The notes beneath the pieces are model-generated. The model saw only the letters and a program-made list of their open reading frames with translations. It had not been told where the DNA came from and did not search any database. From positions 1 to 64,000 of the forward strand of contig NZ_JAKGAM010000001.1 in NCBI RefSeq assembly GCF_023061285.1: a stretch of DNA of 64,000 nt. The letters run 5' to 3'. Numbering within the stretch: the stretch's first letter is position 1; each line of letters starts with the position of its first letter. The DNA comes from Chromohalobacter nigrandesensis. Lineage in GTDB: Bacteria; Pseudomonadota; Gammaproteobacteria; Pseudomonadales; Halomonadaceae. The translations under genes and the position numbers were made by a program. Shown here one piece after another: positions 27,813-37,113 of the stretch.

Positions 27813-29708
27813 TTACCGCTCGGCCTGCACCTTGTCGATGAAAGCGTCCACCGTCATGCTGCCTAGGTCTTCGCCGCCGCGCGTACGCACAGCTACCGAG
27901 TCGGCCTCGACTTCCTTATCTCCAACCACAAGGAGATAGGGGACCTTCTGCAACGTATGTTCGCGAATTTTAAAGCCGATCTTCTCATTCCTCAAGTCTG
28001 TCTTGACACGCAGACCGAGTTTCTGCAAACGCAGCGATACCGACTCGGCATGATCGCGCTGGGCATCGGTGATATTCAAGACCACTATTTGCAGCGGCGA
28101 CAGCCACAACGGCATGGCCCCCGCATAGTGCTCAATCAGGATGCCAATGAAACGTTCCATGGATCCCACGATGGCACGATGCAGCATGACCGGCGCCTGA
28201 CGAGACCCGTCCTCGGCCACATACTGCGCCCCCAGACGAGTCGGCATCATGAAATCGACCTGCATCGTGCCCACCTGCCACTCGCGCCCCAGGCAGTCAC
28301 GCATATGATATTCGATTTTGGGCCCGTAGAAAGCCCCTTCACCAGGAAGTTCTTCCCACTCCACGTCACAGCGTCCCAAAGCGTTACGCAACGCCTCTTC
28401 GGCGCGCTCCCAATTCTCGTCGCTCCCCAGGCGCTTCTCGGGACGTAACGCAATCTTGACGGCGATTTCATCGAAGCCAAAATCACGATAGACATCCAGC
28501 GCCTGACGGTGGAATGCCGTCACTTCCGACTCGACTTGCGCTTCGGTGCAGAACACATGGCCGTCGTCTTGGGTAAAGGCGCGAACACGCATGATGCCAT
28601 GCAGGGCGCCCGAAGGCTCGTTGCGGTGGCAACCACCGAATTCGCCATAGCGTACCGGTAGCTCACGATAGCTACGCAGACCGGAATTGAAGACTTGCAC
28701 ATGACCAGGACAATTCATCGGCTTGAGCGCATACTCGCGCTTTTCCGATTCGGTGAAGAACATGTTATCAGCGTAATTGTCCCAGTGGCCCGATTTCTGC
28801 CACAGCGAAACATCCATGATCTGGGGGCAACGAATTTCCTGGTACCCGCTGTCCTTATAGACATTGCGCATATACTGCTCGACGGTCTGCCAGAGCGTCC
28901 AGCCGCGAGGGTGCCAGAACACCATGCCAGGCGCCTCTTCCTGCATGTGAAAGAAGTCGAGCTTGCGAGCCAGCTTGCGATGATCGCGCTTCTCGGCTTC
29001 CTCCAGGCGCTGGAGGTAGGTCTTCAGAGCTTTCTTGTCCGCCCACGCTGTGCCGTAGATCCGCGTCAACATGGGCTTGGTGGCATCGCCCCGCCAATAG
29101 GCACCCGCCAGCTTGGTAAGCTTGAAGGCCTTCAGATGGCGCGTATTCGGCACATGCGGCCCACGGCACATGTCGATGTATTCTTCATGATGATAGAGAC
29201 GCACGGTCTCCCCATCGGCAATGCCTTCGACAATTTCCTGCTTGTACGGCTCGTCACGCTCAACGAAGATTGCCAGAGCCTGCTCTTTGGTCACGTATTC
29301 ACGCACGACCTCGTATTCACGTTCGATCAGCGCTTTCATGCGCTTTTCAATCGCCTCGAGATCGTCCGGCGAGACCGATTGACCGAAATCGATATCGTAA
29401 TAGAACCCATCGTCCACGACCGGCCCAATCGCCATTTTAGCGTCGGGATAGAGTTGCTTGACGGCATGCCCCAGGAGATGAGCGCATGAATGGCGGATGA
29501 TCTCCACCCCTTCATGATCGCGCGCCGTCAGAATACTGACCTCGGCGTCATGTTCGATCAAATCGGCCGCATCGACGGCGATACCATCTATCTTTCCCGC
29601 CACGCAGGCCTTGGCGAGTCCCGTGCCTATGGACTCTGCGAGCTGCATGACGGTTACGGGCGAATCGAATGTTTTCTGGCTGCCATCAGGCAGTGTCACG
29701 ATGGGCAT
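27813..29708 (-). CDS. thrS: Threonyl-tRNA synthetase
   Basis: 631-aa class II synthetase charging tRNA-Thr. TGS domain (1-60, [14 protein letters not shown]), editing domain with [11 protein letters not shown] and the C-x3-H zinc part ([13 protein letters not shown]), catalytic core with [10 protein letters not shown], and a C-terminal anticodon-binding domain. First gene of the thrS-infC-rpmI-rplT cluster; the 37-nt gap to infC suggests one transcript. E. coli ThrRS represses its own mRNA by binding tRNA-like hairpins upstream; a dyad upstream here could be regulatory but is not clearly tRNA-like. Confidence 0.97.
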   Translation of the reverse strand: MPIVTLPDGSQKTFDSPVTVMQLAESIGTGLAKACVAGKIDGIAVDAADLIEHDAEVSILTARDHEGVEIIRHSCAHLLGHAVKQLYPDAKMAIGPVVDDGFYYDIDFGQSVSPDDLEAIEKRMKALIEREYEVVREYVTKEQALAIFVERDEPYKQEIVEGIADGETVRLYHHEEYIDMCRGPHVPNTRHLKAFKLTKLAGAYWRGDATKPMLTRIYGTAWADKKALKTYLQRLEEAEKRDHRKLARKLDFFHMQEEAPGMVFWHPRGWTLWQTVEQYMRNVYKDSGYQEIRCPQIMDVSLWQKSGHWDNYADNMFFTESEKREYALKPMNCPGHVQVFNSGLRSYRELPVRYGEFGGCHRNEPSGALHGIMRVRAFTQDDGHVFCTEAQVESEVTAFHRQALDVYRDFGFDEIAVKIALRPEKRLGSDENWERAEEALRNALGRCDVEWEELPGEGAFYGPKIEYHMRDCLGREWQVGTMQVDFMMPTRLGAQYVAEDGSRQAPVMLHRAIVGSMERFIGILIEHYAGAMPLWLSPLQIVVLNITDAQRDHAESVSLRLQKLGLRVKTDLRNEKIGFKIREHTLQKVPYLLVVGDKEVEADSVAVRTRGGEDLGSMTVDAFIDKVQAER

Positions 29709-29775
29709 GCAAGATCCCTTTATTCAGTGGTGGCCCATACCAGGGACCACATGAAACGATGAAAATAAAACCAAT

Positions 29776-29800
29776 GGGGAACGTTATAGCCTGATTCCCC
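29776..29800. promoter_or_regulatory. Inverted repeat around a thrS -10-like element
   Basis: GGGGAA and TTCCCC flank a 13-nt centre that contains TATAAC on the minus strand, about 75 nt before thrS. The layout (dyad over a -10 hexamer) suggests promoter control or a 5' UTR hairpin; neither is shown. Confidence 0.35.
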
Positions 29801-29921
29801 TTATGAATCACACGCATATGACGTCCGCACCATGGCCGTGCGGCAAGACAAGCTTATGTAACAATGAACAACGAACACTAGCAAGCTCGAGAAATATCGT
29901 CCAGCCGTACCTGCGGCACAA

Positions 29922-29950
29922 ACAAAAGAGGCGCCCGAAGGCGCCCCTTT
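29922..29950 (-). terminator. Terminator after the OmpA-like gene
   Basis: Minus-strand stem GGCGCC/GGCGCC extended by A/T pairs with loop TTCG, then CTCTTTTGTTTG. It lies 30 nt beyond the OmpA-family stop. Confidence 0.8.
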
Positions 29951-29979
29951 CTTCTCTTCGATCATGAACCGAGCGATCG

Positions 29980-30861
29980 TTACTCTTGCTCGCCCATTTC
30001 AACGCGACGGTTTTCAGCACGGCCTTCAGCCGTCTCGTTGGTGGCGATCGGATCCTGCTCGCCATATCCCATGGTCGTGATGTTATCGCCATTCACGCCC
30101 TTGGAAACCAAGTAGTCTTTCACTGAATCAGCACGTTCCTGTGAAAGTTCCTTGTTATAAGAAGCGCTACCGACGGAATCGGTATAGCCTTCCAGGCGAA
30201 CATTGACGCTCTCGTTGGCAGAAAGCTTCTCGGCAACATCATCGAGGATGCTTTCCGCATCGCTGGTGAGCGTGGCGGAGTCGAACTCAAAGTTCACGTC
30301 ACGCAGCACCAAGTCTGCCGGGCAGCCTAGCGCATTGACTTCTTCGCCAGCCGGTGTATCCGGGCACTGATCCTGGTAGTCCGGAACGCCATCGTCGTCG
30401 CTATCCAGCGGGCAGCCCTTGGCATTGACTTCGACACCTGCCGGTGTTCCCGGGCATTCGTCTTTGTAGTCCGGAACGCCATCGCCGTCGCTATCCAGCG
30501 GGCAGCCTTTAGCGTCTACCGCAACGCCAGCCGGCGTGTCAGGGCATTGGTCACGATCATCAGGTACGCCATCACCATCGCTGTCCACTTCCTTGTCGGA
30601 GTAATCAGCGCACAGCAGAGCACCGGCCGTAGCACCGCCGACACCGCCGAGTGCAGCGCCGGTATCTTCGTCCGAATCACTGCTCGATGCGTAGCCAATA
30701 CCACCACCGATCAAGCCGCCGGCCAAACCACAGACGAACGGTGAGTTGTACCATGCTTGATCATCGGAATTTGACATGGACTGAGCACCCGACGTGGCAC
30801 AGCCAGAAAGGCCGACCATCAATGCAGAACCGAGCAGCAAGCCAGTCGTAGATTTTTTCAT
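29980..30861 (-). CDS. OmpA-family lipoprotein with TSP3 repeats
   Basis: 293-aa outer-membrane lipoprotein. Signal peptide ends in the lipobox LSGC (Cys21). A glycine-zipper-like stretch (CGLAGGLIGGGIGYA) is followed by three calcium-binding thrombospondin type 3 repeats (DSDGDGVPD, DSDGDGVPDY, DSDDDGVPDY, about residues 92-175). The C-terminal OmpA domain (FEFDSATL, NVRLEGYTDSVGS, GYGEQDP) binds peptidoglycan. Typical of OprF/Pal-like anchors in halophiles and pseudomonads; highly acidic. AAGGAG before the ATG; TATACT about 60 nt upstream. Confidence 0.88.
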   Translation of the reverse strand: MKKSTTGLLLGSALMVGLSGCATSGAQSMSNSDDQAWYNSPFVCGLAGGLIGGGIGYASSSDSDEDTGAALGGVGGATAGALLCADYSDKEVDSDGDGVPDDRDQCPDTPAGVAVDAKGCPLDSDGDGVPDYKDECPGTPAGVEVNAKGCPLDSDDDGVPDYQDQCPDTPAGEEVNALGCPADLVLRDVNFEFDSATLTSDAESILDDVAEKLSANESVNVRLEGYTDSVGSASYNKELSQERADSVKDYLVSKGVNGDNITTMGYGEQDPIATNETAEGRAENRRVEMGEQE

Positions 30862-30921
30862 ATGTAAGACTCCTTCTTAACACAGCGCTAGTCGTAACGG
30901 GACGTTACCCAGCGGGGTCCG

Positions 30922-30927
30922 AGTATA
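30922..30927 (-). promoter_or_regulatory. Likely -10 element of the OmpA-like gene
   Basis: TATACT on the minus strand, about 60 nt before the ATG. The -35 region at 17-nt spacing is a poor match, so this is only a candidate. Confidence 0.4.
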
Positions 30928-31122
30928 GAAGCGGTTCCCGGTGGGAGGAAGGCTTTTTCGCCTATCTTTTATCAAAAAGAAAGCACAAAGGCCCCCGTTC
31001 AGCCAGTGCTTCACCCTTCACCAGCGCTTCTACGGATGAATGCCCCTTCATGATTATGCATTATCGTCATTGATGCAAACCCAAAAGAACAACGACATCT
31101 TTAGTACCTCAAGCTTGTACGA

Positions 31123-32277
31123 CTATCCAGCAGTTCCCTGGTAGCGCCTGACCAAGCGTTCGAACAAATCGATGCCCGGTGTCAGCATGGCATCCGGGAA
31201 ATCGTAGCCGGGATGATGCAAGGGTCGGCATTGCTCGCCACTGCCCAAGGTCAACAACGCCCCCTCGCCTTGCGCGGCGAGCCATCCAAAATCTTCCGAC
31301 CAGCGATGTGCTGCAGGCAACTCCCGCAGCGGTAACGCCAAGGCATTCGCTTCCTCACGAATCGCTTCGACAGCACGCGGATGATTGTGGGTCGCCTGAA
31401 AGACATCGCACCAGTCGATTTCGATGCCCAAGTCATCCTCTTCAGCCTCGAACCGGGTCAGCGATACGGCCGCTTCCGCCAGGGCACGCATCATCGCATC
31501 GTCTTCAGTACGTAAAGTGGCCATCACTTCGGCCTGTCCCGGCGACGTGCCGAAGGCGACTTCACCCAGGCGTGCATGAATCAACGTCACCATGACCAAT
31601 CCTTGATCGTCCGGCAATTGCTGAGGCAGACGCTTCAACCCCTGCAGGATCCGACACATCGCCAAGGCCGGATTACGCCCCTGCTCGGGATGTGCCGCAT
31701 GGCTGCACAACCCATTGAGACGTACGATCAATCCTCGCGAGGCGCACGTGAACGCCCCCGCCCGTACCGACACCTCACCTAGCGGCTCACCGGGCAAGTT
31801 ATGCAGCGCGAAGACATGATCGGGGGCGATTTCCTCGAAACGTGACGATTCGACGACGTCTCTTGCACCTCGCCCCGTCTCCTCGGAAGGCTGGAAAAGC
31901 AGTACCGTTTCGCCGCACTCGGGCGGATTGTTCGACAACCGCTGTGCAAGCCCAAGCAATGTCGCCATATGACCATCGTGACCACAGCTATGCGCTACCT
32001 GCTCGCACCGAGATCGCCATGCCACTTTCCCAGTCTCATCAATGGGCAATCCATCGAGTTCGGCCCTGAACATGACACGCGACCCAGGACATTCACCGAC
32101 AAACACACCGGCGACGCCGTGTCCTCCCAGCCCCGTTACGACACGCGTCGCCCCTGCCTCACGGAGCCATTCGACAATGCGCCGCGACGTGGCGACTTCT
32201 TGCCCCGATAACTCCGGCTCGGCATGCAAGCGATGACGAATTTCCGTGGGATCGAGTGACATAAACCGATCACTCAT
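31123..32277 (-). CDS. M20-family amidohydrolase
   Basis: 384-aa cytoplasmic metallohydrolase of the M20D group (hippurate hydrolase, aminoacylase, IAA-amide hydrolase). The metal site shows CGHDGHMA and PSEETGRGARDV. A lid/dimerisation domain sits in the middle (about 180-290). Substrate is likely an N-acyl or amide-linked amino acid; ectoine-derivative hydrolases in halophiles belong to the same group, but no ectoine genes are adjacent. Start at 32277 has CAGGAG upstream. It directly follows the DUF2489 gene. Confidence 0.82.
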   Translation of the reverse strand: MSDRFMSLDPTEIRHRLHAEPELSGQEVATSRRIVEWLREAGATRVVTGLGGHGVAGVFVGECPGSRVMFRAELDGLPIDETGKVAWRSRCEQVAHSCGHDGHMATLLGLAQRLSNNPPECGETVLLFQPSEETGRGARDVVESSRFEEIAPDHVFALHNLPGEPLGEVSVRAGAFTCASRGLIVRLNGLCSHAAHPEQGRNPALAMCRILQGLKRLPQQLPDDQGLVMVTLIHARLGEVAFGTSPGQAEVMATLRTEDDAMMRALAEAAVSLTRFEAEEDDLGIEIDWCDVFQATHNHPRAVEAIREEANALALPLRELPAAHRWSEDFGWLAAQGEGALLTLGSGEQCRPLHHPGYDFPDAMLTPGIDLFERLVRRYQGTAG

Positions 32278-32298
32278 GAATTTCTCCTGCGTCATGGT

Positions 32299-32766
32299 TC
32301 ACTGCAAGTCTTGCGGCCACTCGCGCTTGAATGCCAGTACCTGACGCGCCGCCTCGTGAAGCGCCGCATAGCGCTCTTCCTGCAGCGCAATACGCTCGCG
32401 ATCCTCTGCGAAGCGCTGTTTGGCCGACAGGTCCTGGCGTGAAGAGTGCGTGTGCAGATGCTCCGTGCGCCGATAAATCTCGGCAAAGACCTCGAAATCC
32501 TCACGTTCGAGTAACGCGGGATCGATGATATCGAGCAACACTTTGCACCGCAGCGCCCCCTCTACCAGATCGACTTGATCGCCCAGCATGGCCGTCGCAA
32601 TTGCCTCGAGACTCTCCAGGCAATTGCGATGCGCCCGTGCGACTTCTTCACGACGGGTCGCCTCACGACGCTGCACTTCTCGCCACAACCGCCATGCATA
32701 CCCCACTAAACCAGCGACGACCAGCACCGCCAGCCCCACCAAACTCCAGCCCACCACTACGGACAT
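32299..32766 (-). CDS. DUF2489 family membrane-anchored protein
   Basis: 155-aa protein with one N-terminal membrane helix (VGWSLVGLAVLVVAGLVGYAW) and a charged, helical cytoplasmic part (residues 30-150) ending in WPQDLQ. This architecture and the conserved block NCLESLEAIATAMLGDQVDLVEGALR (in parts) match DUF2489, of unknown function, found in pseudomonads and relatives. GAGGTG before the ATG. The M20 gene starts 21 nt after its stop. Confidence 0.7.
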   Translation of the reverse strand: MSVVVGWSLVGLAVLVVAGLVGYAWRLWREVQRREATRREEVARAHRNCLESLEAIATAMLGDQVDLVEGALRCKVLLDIIDPALLEREDFEVFAEIYRRTEHLHTHSSRQDLSAKQRFAEDRERIALQEERYAALHEAARQVLAFKREWPQDLQ

Positions 32767-32898
32767 GGTCGCACCTCAATCGAATACGTTCAGTTAATCG
32801 GCAACGAGCGCGGACATTACCGAGCTTGGCGCGTTGCAACAAGCCACACCGTAAAGGCCGGACAAGCATCTTAGACCAATGATTAAGCTACCCGAACT

Positions 32899-32917
32899 TA
32901 ATACTTTAGTAGTATTA
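32899..32917. promoter_or_regulatory. Operator-like dyad before the DASS transporter
   Basis: TAATACT, five bases, then AGTATTA: perfect 7-bp arms 50 nt before the transporter ATG in an AT-rich stretch that also looks like its promoter. A dimeric regulator could bind here; none is encoded next door. Confidence 0.45.
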
Positions 32918-32966
32918 CGACTATCGTAAGCCTATTAATCATTCGCCGCCTTCAAGGAGGCAATCC

Positions 32967-34412
32967 ATGAGCGAGAGCACTCACCACGCGCGCGGCCTAA
33001 ATGCCGCACAAATCGGGCTATGGCTGGGCCCACTATGGGTCATCCTATGCCTGGTTGTGCCCGCGCCAGCCGGAATGTCATCACCGGCATGGGCATGTGT
33101 CGGCTTTGCACTGCTGATGGCCACCTGGTGGGCCACCGAGGCCATCCCCATCCCCGCGACCTCGTTGCTGCCCATGGTGCTCGCGCCTGTGCTGGGCATC
33201 GACGAACTCGATTCCGTGGCAGCCAGTTACGCCGACCCTATCATCTATCTCTTCCTGGGGGGCTTCTTGCTGGGCATCGCGATGCAGCGCTGGAACCTCC
33301 ATCGACGCATCGCCTTGAAAGTCCTCAGCATCGTCGGTCAGAAACCACGCCAGCAAATCGCGGGGTTCATGATCGCCACGGGCTTCATCAGCATGTGGGT
33401 CTCCAATACGGCCACCAGCATCATGATGCTGCCTATCGGCATGTCCGTCGTCAGCCTGCTGGGCGATGGCGACTCACGTGAAGTCTCGCGCTACGCCACC
33501 GCCCTGCTGCTGGCCATTGCTTATTCCGCCAGTATAGGCGGCGTCGCCACGCTCATCGGCACCCCACCCAATGCCTTGCTCGCGGGATATCTTTCCGGCG
33601 AAGGCATCGATATCGGCTTCGCTCAATGGATGACCATCGGCTTGCCGGTCAGCATCGTGATGATGGCCGTGACATGGTGGTGGCTGACCCACAAGGGCTT
33701 CGATCTGCAGCAAAGCGACGATGGCGGGGAAATGATTCGCCGCGAACTCGAATCGCTCGGCACCATGACCGCTGCCGAGCGCCGGGTCGGCCTGATCTTT
33801 CTTATTGCCGCCGCCACCTGGATGCTGCGCCCACTCTTGAATCAAGCCGGGCTCGACTGGCTATCGGATACCACCATCGCCCTGGCCGCCGGTATTGGGC
33901 TATTTCTCATCCCTAGTGGAGACAAGGCACGCGGCGCGCTGCTCGACTGGGATAGCGCCAAGGAACTCCCCTGGGGCGTGCTGCTGCTCTTTGGCGGCGG
34001 GCTCGCGTTGGCAGGAATGATCAAGAGCTCTGGTTTGGCCGAATGGATCGCCCAACAGCTTTCGATCTTCAGCGTATTCCCGCTATTGATGCTGGTGGGC
34101 ATCATCGTGCTGGTCATCATCTTCCTGACCGAGGTCACCTCGAACACGGCCACGGCAGCGGCCTTCCTGCCGCTTCTCGGTGCGCTCGCCATCTCGCTGG
34201 ACATGGACCCGCTACTGATCACGGTCCCTGCCGCCATTGCCGCCAGTTGTGCCTTCATGATGCCGGTTGCGACCCCACCCAATGCCATCGTGTTCGCGAC
34301 GGGACATATGAAGATTCAATCGATGATTCGCGCTGGCTTTCTACTCAACATCGTCGGCACGCTACTGATCACGCTGATCACCGTCGCGCTGCTGCGCCTG
34401 CTATGGGCTTGA
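32967..34412 (+). CDS. DASS/SLC13 family Na+:carboxylate symporter
   Basis: 481-aa inner-membrane transporter with about 12 hydrophobic segments. The two SNT motifs of divalent-anion:Na+ symporters (VindY family) are present, SNTATSIMMLPIG and SNTATAAAFLPLL, each followed by a Pro-rich TPPNA (GTPPNALLAG, ATPPNAIVFA). Substrate is probably a C4-dicarboxylate or related acid. AAGGAGG lies before the ATG. Single gene with a terminator. Confidence 0.88.
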   Translation: MSESTHHARGLNAAQIGLWLGPLWVILCLVVPAPAGMSSPAWACVGFALLMATWWATEAIPIPATSLLPMVLAPVLGIDELDSVAASYADPIIYLFLGGFLLGIAMQRWNLHRRIALKVLSIVGQKPRQQIAGFMIATGFISMWVSNTATSIMMLPIGMSVVSLLGDGDSREVSRYATALLLAIAYSASIGGVATLIGTPPNALLAGYLSGEGIDIGFAQWMTIGLPVSIVMMAVTWWWLTHKGFDLQQSDDGGEMIRRELESLGTMTAAERRVGLIFLIAAATWMLRPLLNQAGLDWLSDTTIALAAGIGLFLIPSGDKARGALLDWDSAKELPWGVLLLFGGGLALAGMIKSSGLAEWIAQQLSIFSVFPLLMLVGIIVLVIIFLTEVTSNTATAAAFLPLLGALAISLDMDPLLITVPAAIAASCAFMMPVATPPNAIVFATGHMKIQSMIRAGFLLNIVGTLLITLITVALLRLLWA

Positions 34413-34451
34413 CCTCATAGGATAAGCGATCACGACATTTTGAAAGTCTGC

Positions 34452-34487
34452 ATATGGCAACGTCCAATGAGACGTTGCCATTTTGAT
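34452..34487 (+). terminator. Terminator after the DASS transporter
   Basis: ATGGCAACGTC/GACGTTGCCAT, an 11-bp perfect stem with 6-nt loop followed by TTTTGATT. Confidence 0.75.
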
Positions 34488-34534
34488 TATGATTGTTTGG
34501 TTTCGAAGCGAAGGTAGATAACGGTATAAGTTTA

Positions 34535-35263
34535 TTAAAGCCCAAAAAGATGCACGAGAGGCGGCAGGATGAAGGCCGTCAGCAGCCCCGTCAGCCCCAT
34601 CGCCAGTCCCGCAAAGGCACCCGCCACGGCACCGATAGAAGAAAAGGAGTAGGCCGTACCGAAGCCATGCGCCGCCAAGCCCATGGTAAAGCCTTGAACG
34701 CTGGGGTCGCGTACCCTGACCAGACGGAAAACGACAGGCCCCAGGGCACATCCGAGGGAGCCGGTGATCAGCACCATCCCCGCCGCCAGCGACGGAATAC
34801 CGCCCAGTTTCTCTACGATCCCCATCGCAATGGGCGATGTCACCGACTTGGGCGACAGCGTCAGCACGGTTTCGCGACTGGCGCCCATGAGCATCGCAAC
34901 CCCCACCGCCGATGTCACCGCCGTCACGATTCCCGCGACGCAACTGAGCAATATCGGCATCAGCATACGCCTGACACGCTCCCGGTAGTCGTATAAGGGA
35001 ATCGCCAAGGCCACGGTCGCGGGCCCCAGGAGAAAGTGGATGAACTGAGCCCCCTCGAAGTACGTCGAATAGTCGGTATCCGTCAGCATCAGAAAGGCAA
35101 TGATCATCACGATGGTGAGCACGACCGGGTGCAGGAAAGGCGTGCCTCCTAGAAGACGGTTGAGGTAACTCGCCCCCATGAAGGCCAGAAACGTCACCAG
35201 CAGATGCAACAACGGACTGGCGGCGAGATACACCCAAAGCTGATCGAGTACCGGAACGCTCAT
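34535..35263 (-). CDS. lrgB: LrgB/CidB family membrane protein
   Basis: 242-aa protein with 6-7 membrane segments, the LrgB half of the holin-like LrgAB/CidAB pair. Marked by SVTSPIAMGIVEKLGGIPSLAA and GLAAHGFGTAYSF. In Staphylococcus these affect murein hydrolase activity; in other bacteria and chloroplasts homologues move small carboxylates such as glycolate or pyruvate. The start overlaps the lrgA stop (ATGA), with GGAGGAG inside the lrgA end. Confidence 0.88.
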   Translation of the reverse strand: MSVPVLDQLWVYLAASPLLHLLVTFLAFMGASYLNRLLGGTPFLHPVVLTIVMIIAFLMLTDTDYSTYFEGAQFIHFLLGPATVALAIPLYDYRERVRRMLMPILLSCVAGIVTAVTSAVGVAMLMGASRETVLTLSPKSVTSPIAMGIVEKLGGIPSLAAGMVLITGSLGCALGPVVFRLVRVRDPSVQGFTMGLAAHGFGTAYSFSSIGAVAGAFAGLAMGLTGLLTAFILPPLVHLFGL

Positions 35264-35643
35264 GAACGCTCCTCCAACCATTCGTCACGCGGGTCTTTGG
35301 ACACCGAGCGTGTCAGCCACGACATGACTTTTGCCGTGACGGCCAAGGTCAAGGCGGTCGACACCACGAGCGTGACGACGATGGGCCAGAAGTCCGCCTT
35401 GATAAGATCGAAATGCACCATGATGCCAACCCCCGCCGGTACGAAAAGCAGCGTCAAGTAACGCAGCAGTCCTTCACCACTCGTGCGCAGCCCCGTGGGC
35501 ACGCGTCCATTGATCATCAACCCGACCAATAGCACTACCATGCCCACGACGGGTCCCGGCACGGGAAGCTGGAACCCATGAACCAGAATCTCGCCGAGAA
35601 ACTGACACCCCAGCAGCACGCTCATTCCGGCAATTAGAGGCAT
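35260..35643 (-). CDS. lrgA: LrgA/CidA family membrane protein
   Basis: 127-aa protein with four membrane segments, the holin-like partner of LrgB. GQ...LLVGLMINGRVPTGLRTSGEGLLRYLTLLFVPAGVGIM (in parts) is typical. The ATG at 35643 (MPLIAGMSVLLGCQFLGE) fits family length; a nine-codon extension is possible. Neighbouring a carboxylate transporter fits a transport role, by context only. Confidence 0.85.
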   Translation of the reverse strand: MPLIAGMSVLLGCQFLGEILVHGFQLPVPGPVVGMVVLLVGLMINGRVPTGLRTSGEGLLRYLTLLFVPAGVGIMVHFDLIKADFWPIVVTLVVSTALTLAVTAKVMSWLTRSVSKDPRDEWLEERS

Positions 35644-35891
35644 TGTGTCATCTCCACATGAAACGGCCACATTCTACATCTTTCGTCTAATCCATGCCGC
35701 CCTACACCTCAGTTGATAGCGGTCACCACACTGACTTATGCCTTTCATCGTCGGACATTCATCATCACCGGGCACTGGCAAGCAGTTGAAAAAAAAGCGC
35801 TATCAAGGGTTTTCATTTCCCGGAAGCCGAGGTAGTATACGCAGCGTTCCACGGGCGGCGCCGGTTTTAAGGCCTTCCGACAGAACGTTAA

Positions 35892-35968
35892 CGGAGCGTG
35901 GCGCAGCTTGGTAGCGCGCTGCAATGGGGTTGCAGAGGTCGCTGGTTCGAATCCAGTCGCTCCGACCA
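35892..35968 (+). tRNA. tRNA-Pro, anticodon GGG
   Basis: 77-nt cloverleaf: acceptor CGGAGCG/CGCTCCG, D arm GCGC...GCGC, anticodon stem CTGCA/TGCAG around the loop ATGGGGT (anticodon GGG), T arm GCTGG-TTCGAAT-CCAGT (last pair G-T type), ACCA encoded. It reads codon CCC and resembles proL. A terminator follows at once. Its 3' end is a candidate phage attachment site, as prophage genes start about 1 kb downstream. Confidence 0.96.
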
Positions 35969-35980
35969 AAAGATTGAAGA

Positions 35981-36017
35981 AAAACCGCCACTTATGGGTC
36001 AACCATAGTGGCGGTTT
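35981..36017 (+). terminator. Terminator after tRNA-Pro
   Basis: AACCGCCAC/GTGGCGGTT stem extended by ATGG/CCAT and followed by TTTTTTGTTG. Confidence 0.9.
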
Positions 36018-36143
36018 TTTGTTGCGCTCAAAAAATTATCAAAATTTTGTCAAAACTCTGCGCCGTTGATTCCTCAACAGAGCGCCATCCTCTCAACGAA
36101 AAAGGGCGCCACAAGGGCGCCCAGATTCAGCAAGGTCGAAGCA

Positions 36144-36482
36144 TCAATCGAAATTGAACTCGCTGCGATCATCTGCGGCTTGAGTCTCCATTTGCACACA
36201 TGACTCGAGCATCGTGTAGCTACCAGCCCCACCGACGGTGGCCACTTGGTCACAGTGCTGCTGCGTACCGCCAGGAATCGATGACCACCCCTGCTTGATG
36301 TTGTCGTACGCTTGCTGCTCCATCTCGATGCACGAGTTATACATGGTGTTGCTGGGACTACCGCCGACGCTGGCCACCTGTTCACAGTGTGACTCAACAT
36401 CATAGCGCGGTGCCTGTTGCGCTTGAGCCGTGGCTGCCAGCATGACTACACCGCACGCGAAAGGAATAATGAACTTACGCAT
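36144..36482 (-). CDS. Small secreted protein with two Cys-pair repeats
   Basis: 112-aa protein with a signal peptide (MRKFIIPFACGVVMLAATAQAQ). The mature part has two repeats of about 45 residues, each HC-x2-VA-x-VGG ... TM-x2-SC-x2-ME-x-QA (HCEQVASVGG... and HCDQVATVGG...). One Cys pair per repeat suggests a disulfide in the periplasm. No family name recalled. Lies with the next zinc-ribbon gene between tRNA-Pro and the prophage proper; whether it is host or phage cargo is open. Confidence 0.7.
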   Translation of the reverse strand: MRKFIIPFACGVVMLAATAQAQQAPRYDVESHCEQVASVGGSPSNTMYNSCIEMEQQAYDNIKQGWSSIPGGTQQHCDQVATVGGAGSYTMLESCVQMETQAADDRSEFNFD

Positions 36483-36485
36483 GGC

Positions 36486-36815
36486 TTAGGCCTCCTTGGG
36501 GCGAGTAAAGAGAACAAACATGCCCAGGATGATATCGCCGAAGACCCAAGTGGTAACGATCATTCCGGTACCGAGCGTACCGCCAATCGCAGCGCCGGCC
36601 TTCTCCGCCTCGCTGGCGGGGGTCATCGAGCCCAGGTCACCCCAGTAGGAGAACAGCCACACGGCCATCAACACGTTAAACACGATAAAGCTCCACTTGC
36701 AGAGCTTGCCGAAGAGGCCTCGTTTGAGCTTACGAAGCTGCTTGCCGCACTGGCTGCATTTCAAAGCGGAATCGCTGACTTCGTGCTCACATTCCGGACA
36801 GGCTACTAATGCCAT
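36486..36815 (-). CDS. Zinc-ribbon membrane protein
   Basis: 109-aa protein. An N-terminal zinc ribbon (CPEC...CSQC, residues 6-24) is followed by two hydrophobic segments (WSFIVFNVLMAVWLFSYW; IGGTLGTGMIVTTWVFGDIILGMFVLF). GAGGG precedes the chosen ATG. It ends 3 nt before the secreted repeat protein gene, so they share a transcript. Function unknown; similar ribbon-plus-helix proteins are common and poorly characterised. Confidence 0.65.
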   Translation of the reverse strand: MALVACPECEHEVSDSALKCSQCGKQLRKLKRGLFGKLCKWSFIVFNVLMAVWLFSYWGDLGSMTPASEAEKAGAAIGGTLGTGMIVTTWVFGDIILGMFVLFTRPKEA

Positions 36816-37011
36816 GGCATGACCCTCTTGCTCAGTATTATTTAAGTTCCCCACTCCAGCTTACTAAGTCTTCGCTGATGCATCCATTACGGATTTAGGA
36901 TGTAGCAGGTGCCGCTGGCCTAATACTGTACATTCACACACCCCCACCACGGCGGGTCACGCTCCTACCCCATTCTGGTACCGTGCATACGGTAGCGTTT
37001 CTTGACGCCTG

Positions 37012-37113
37012 CGCCTGACTGGGCCACTATTCCCGTGTCGCTGCAAAATCAGTGGCTCGGGTGTGGAAGCCCGATCAGCTATCAAGGCGCACAGCGCCGC
37101 AAGGCGTTTTTTT
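37012..37113 (+). ncRNA. C4-type antisense RNA leader
   Basis: The stretch GGCCACTATTCCCGTGTCGC (37022-37041) followed by a GC hairpin and the GGGTGTGGAAG segment (37059-37069) resembles the C4 antisense RNA of P1/P7 and many prophages, which blocks antirepressor translation. GTGGAAG can pair with CTTCCAC at 37181-37187 further down the same transcript. A CGCC-GCAA-GGCG hairpin with T7 ends the element. An antirepressor gene follows, as in known C4 loci. Recognition is from memory of the pattern. Confidence 0.62.
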
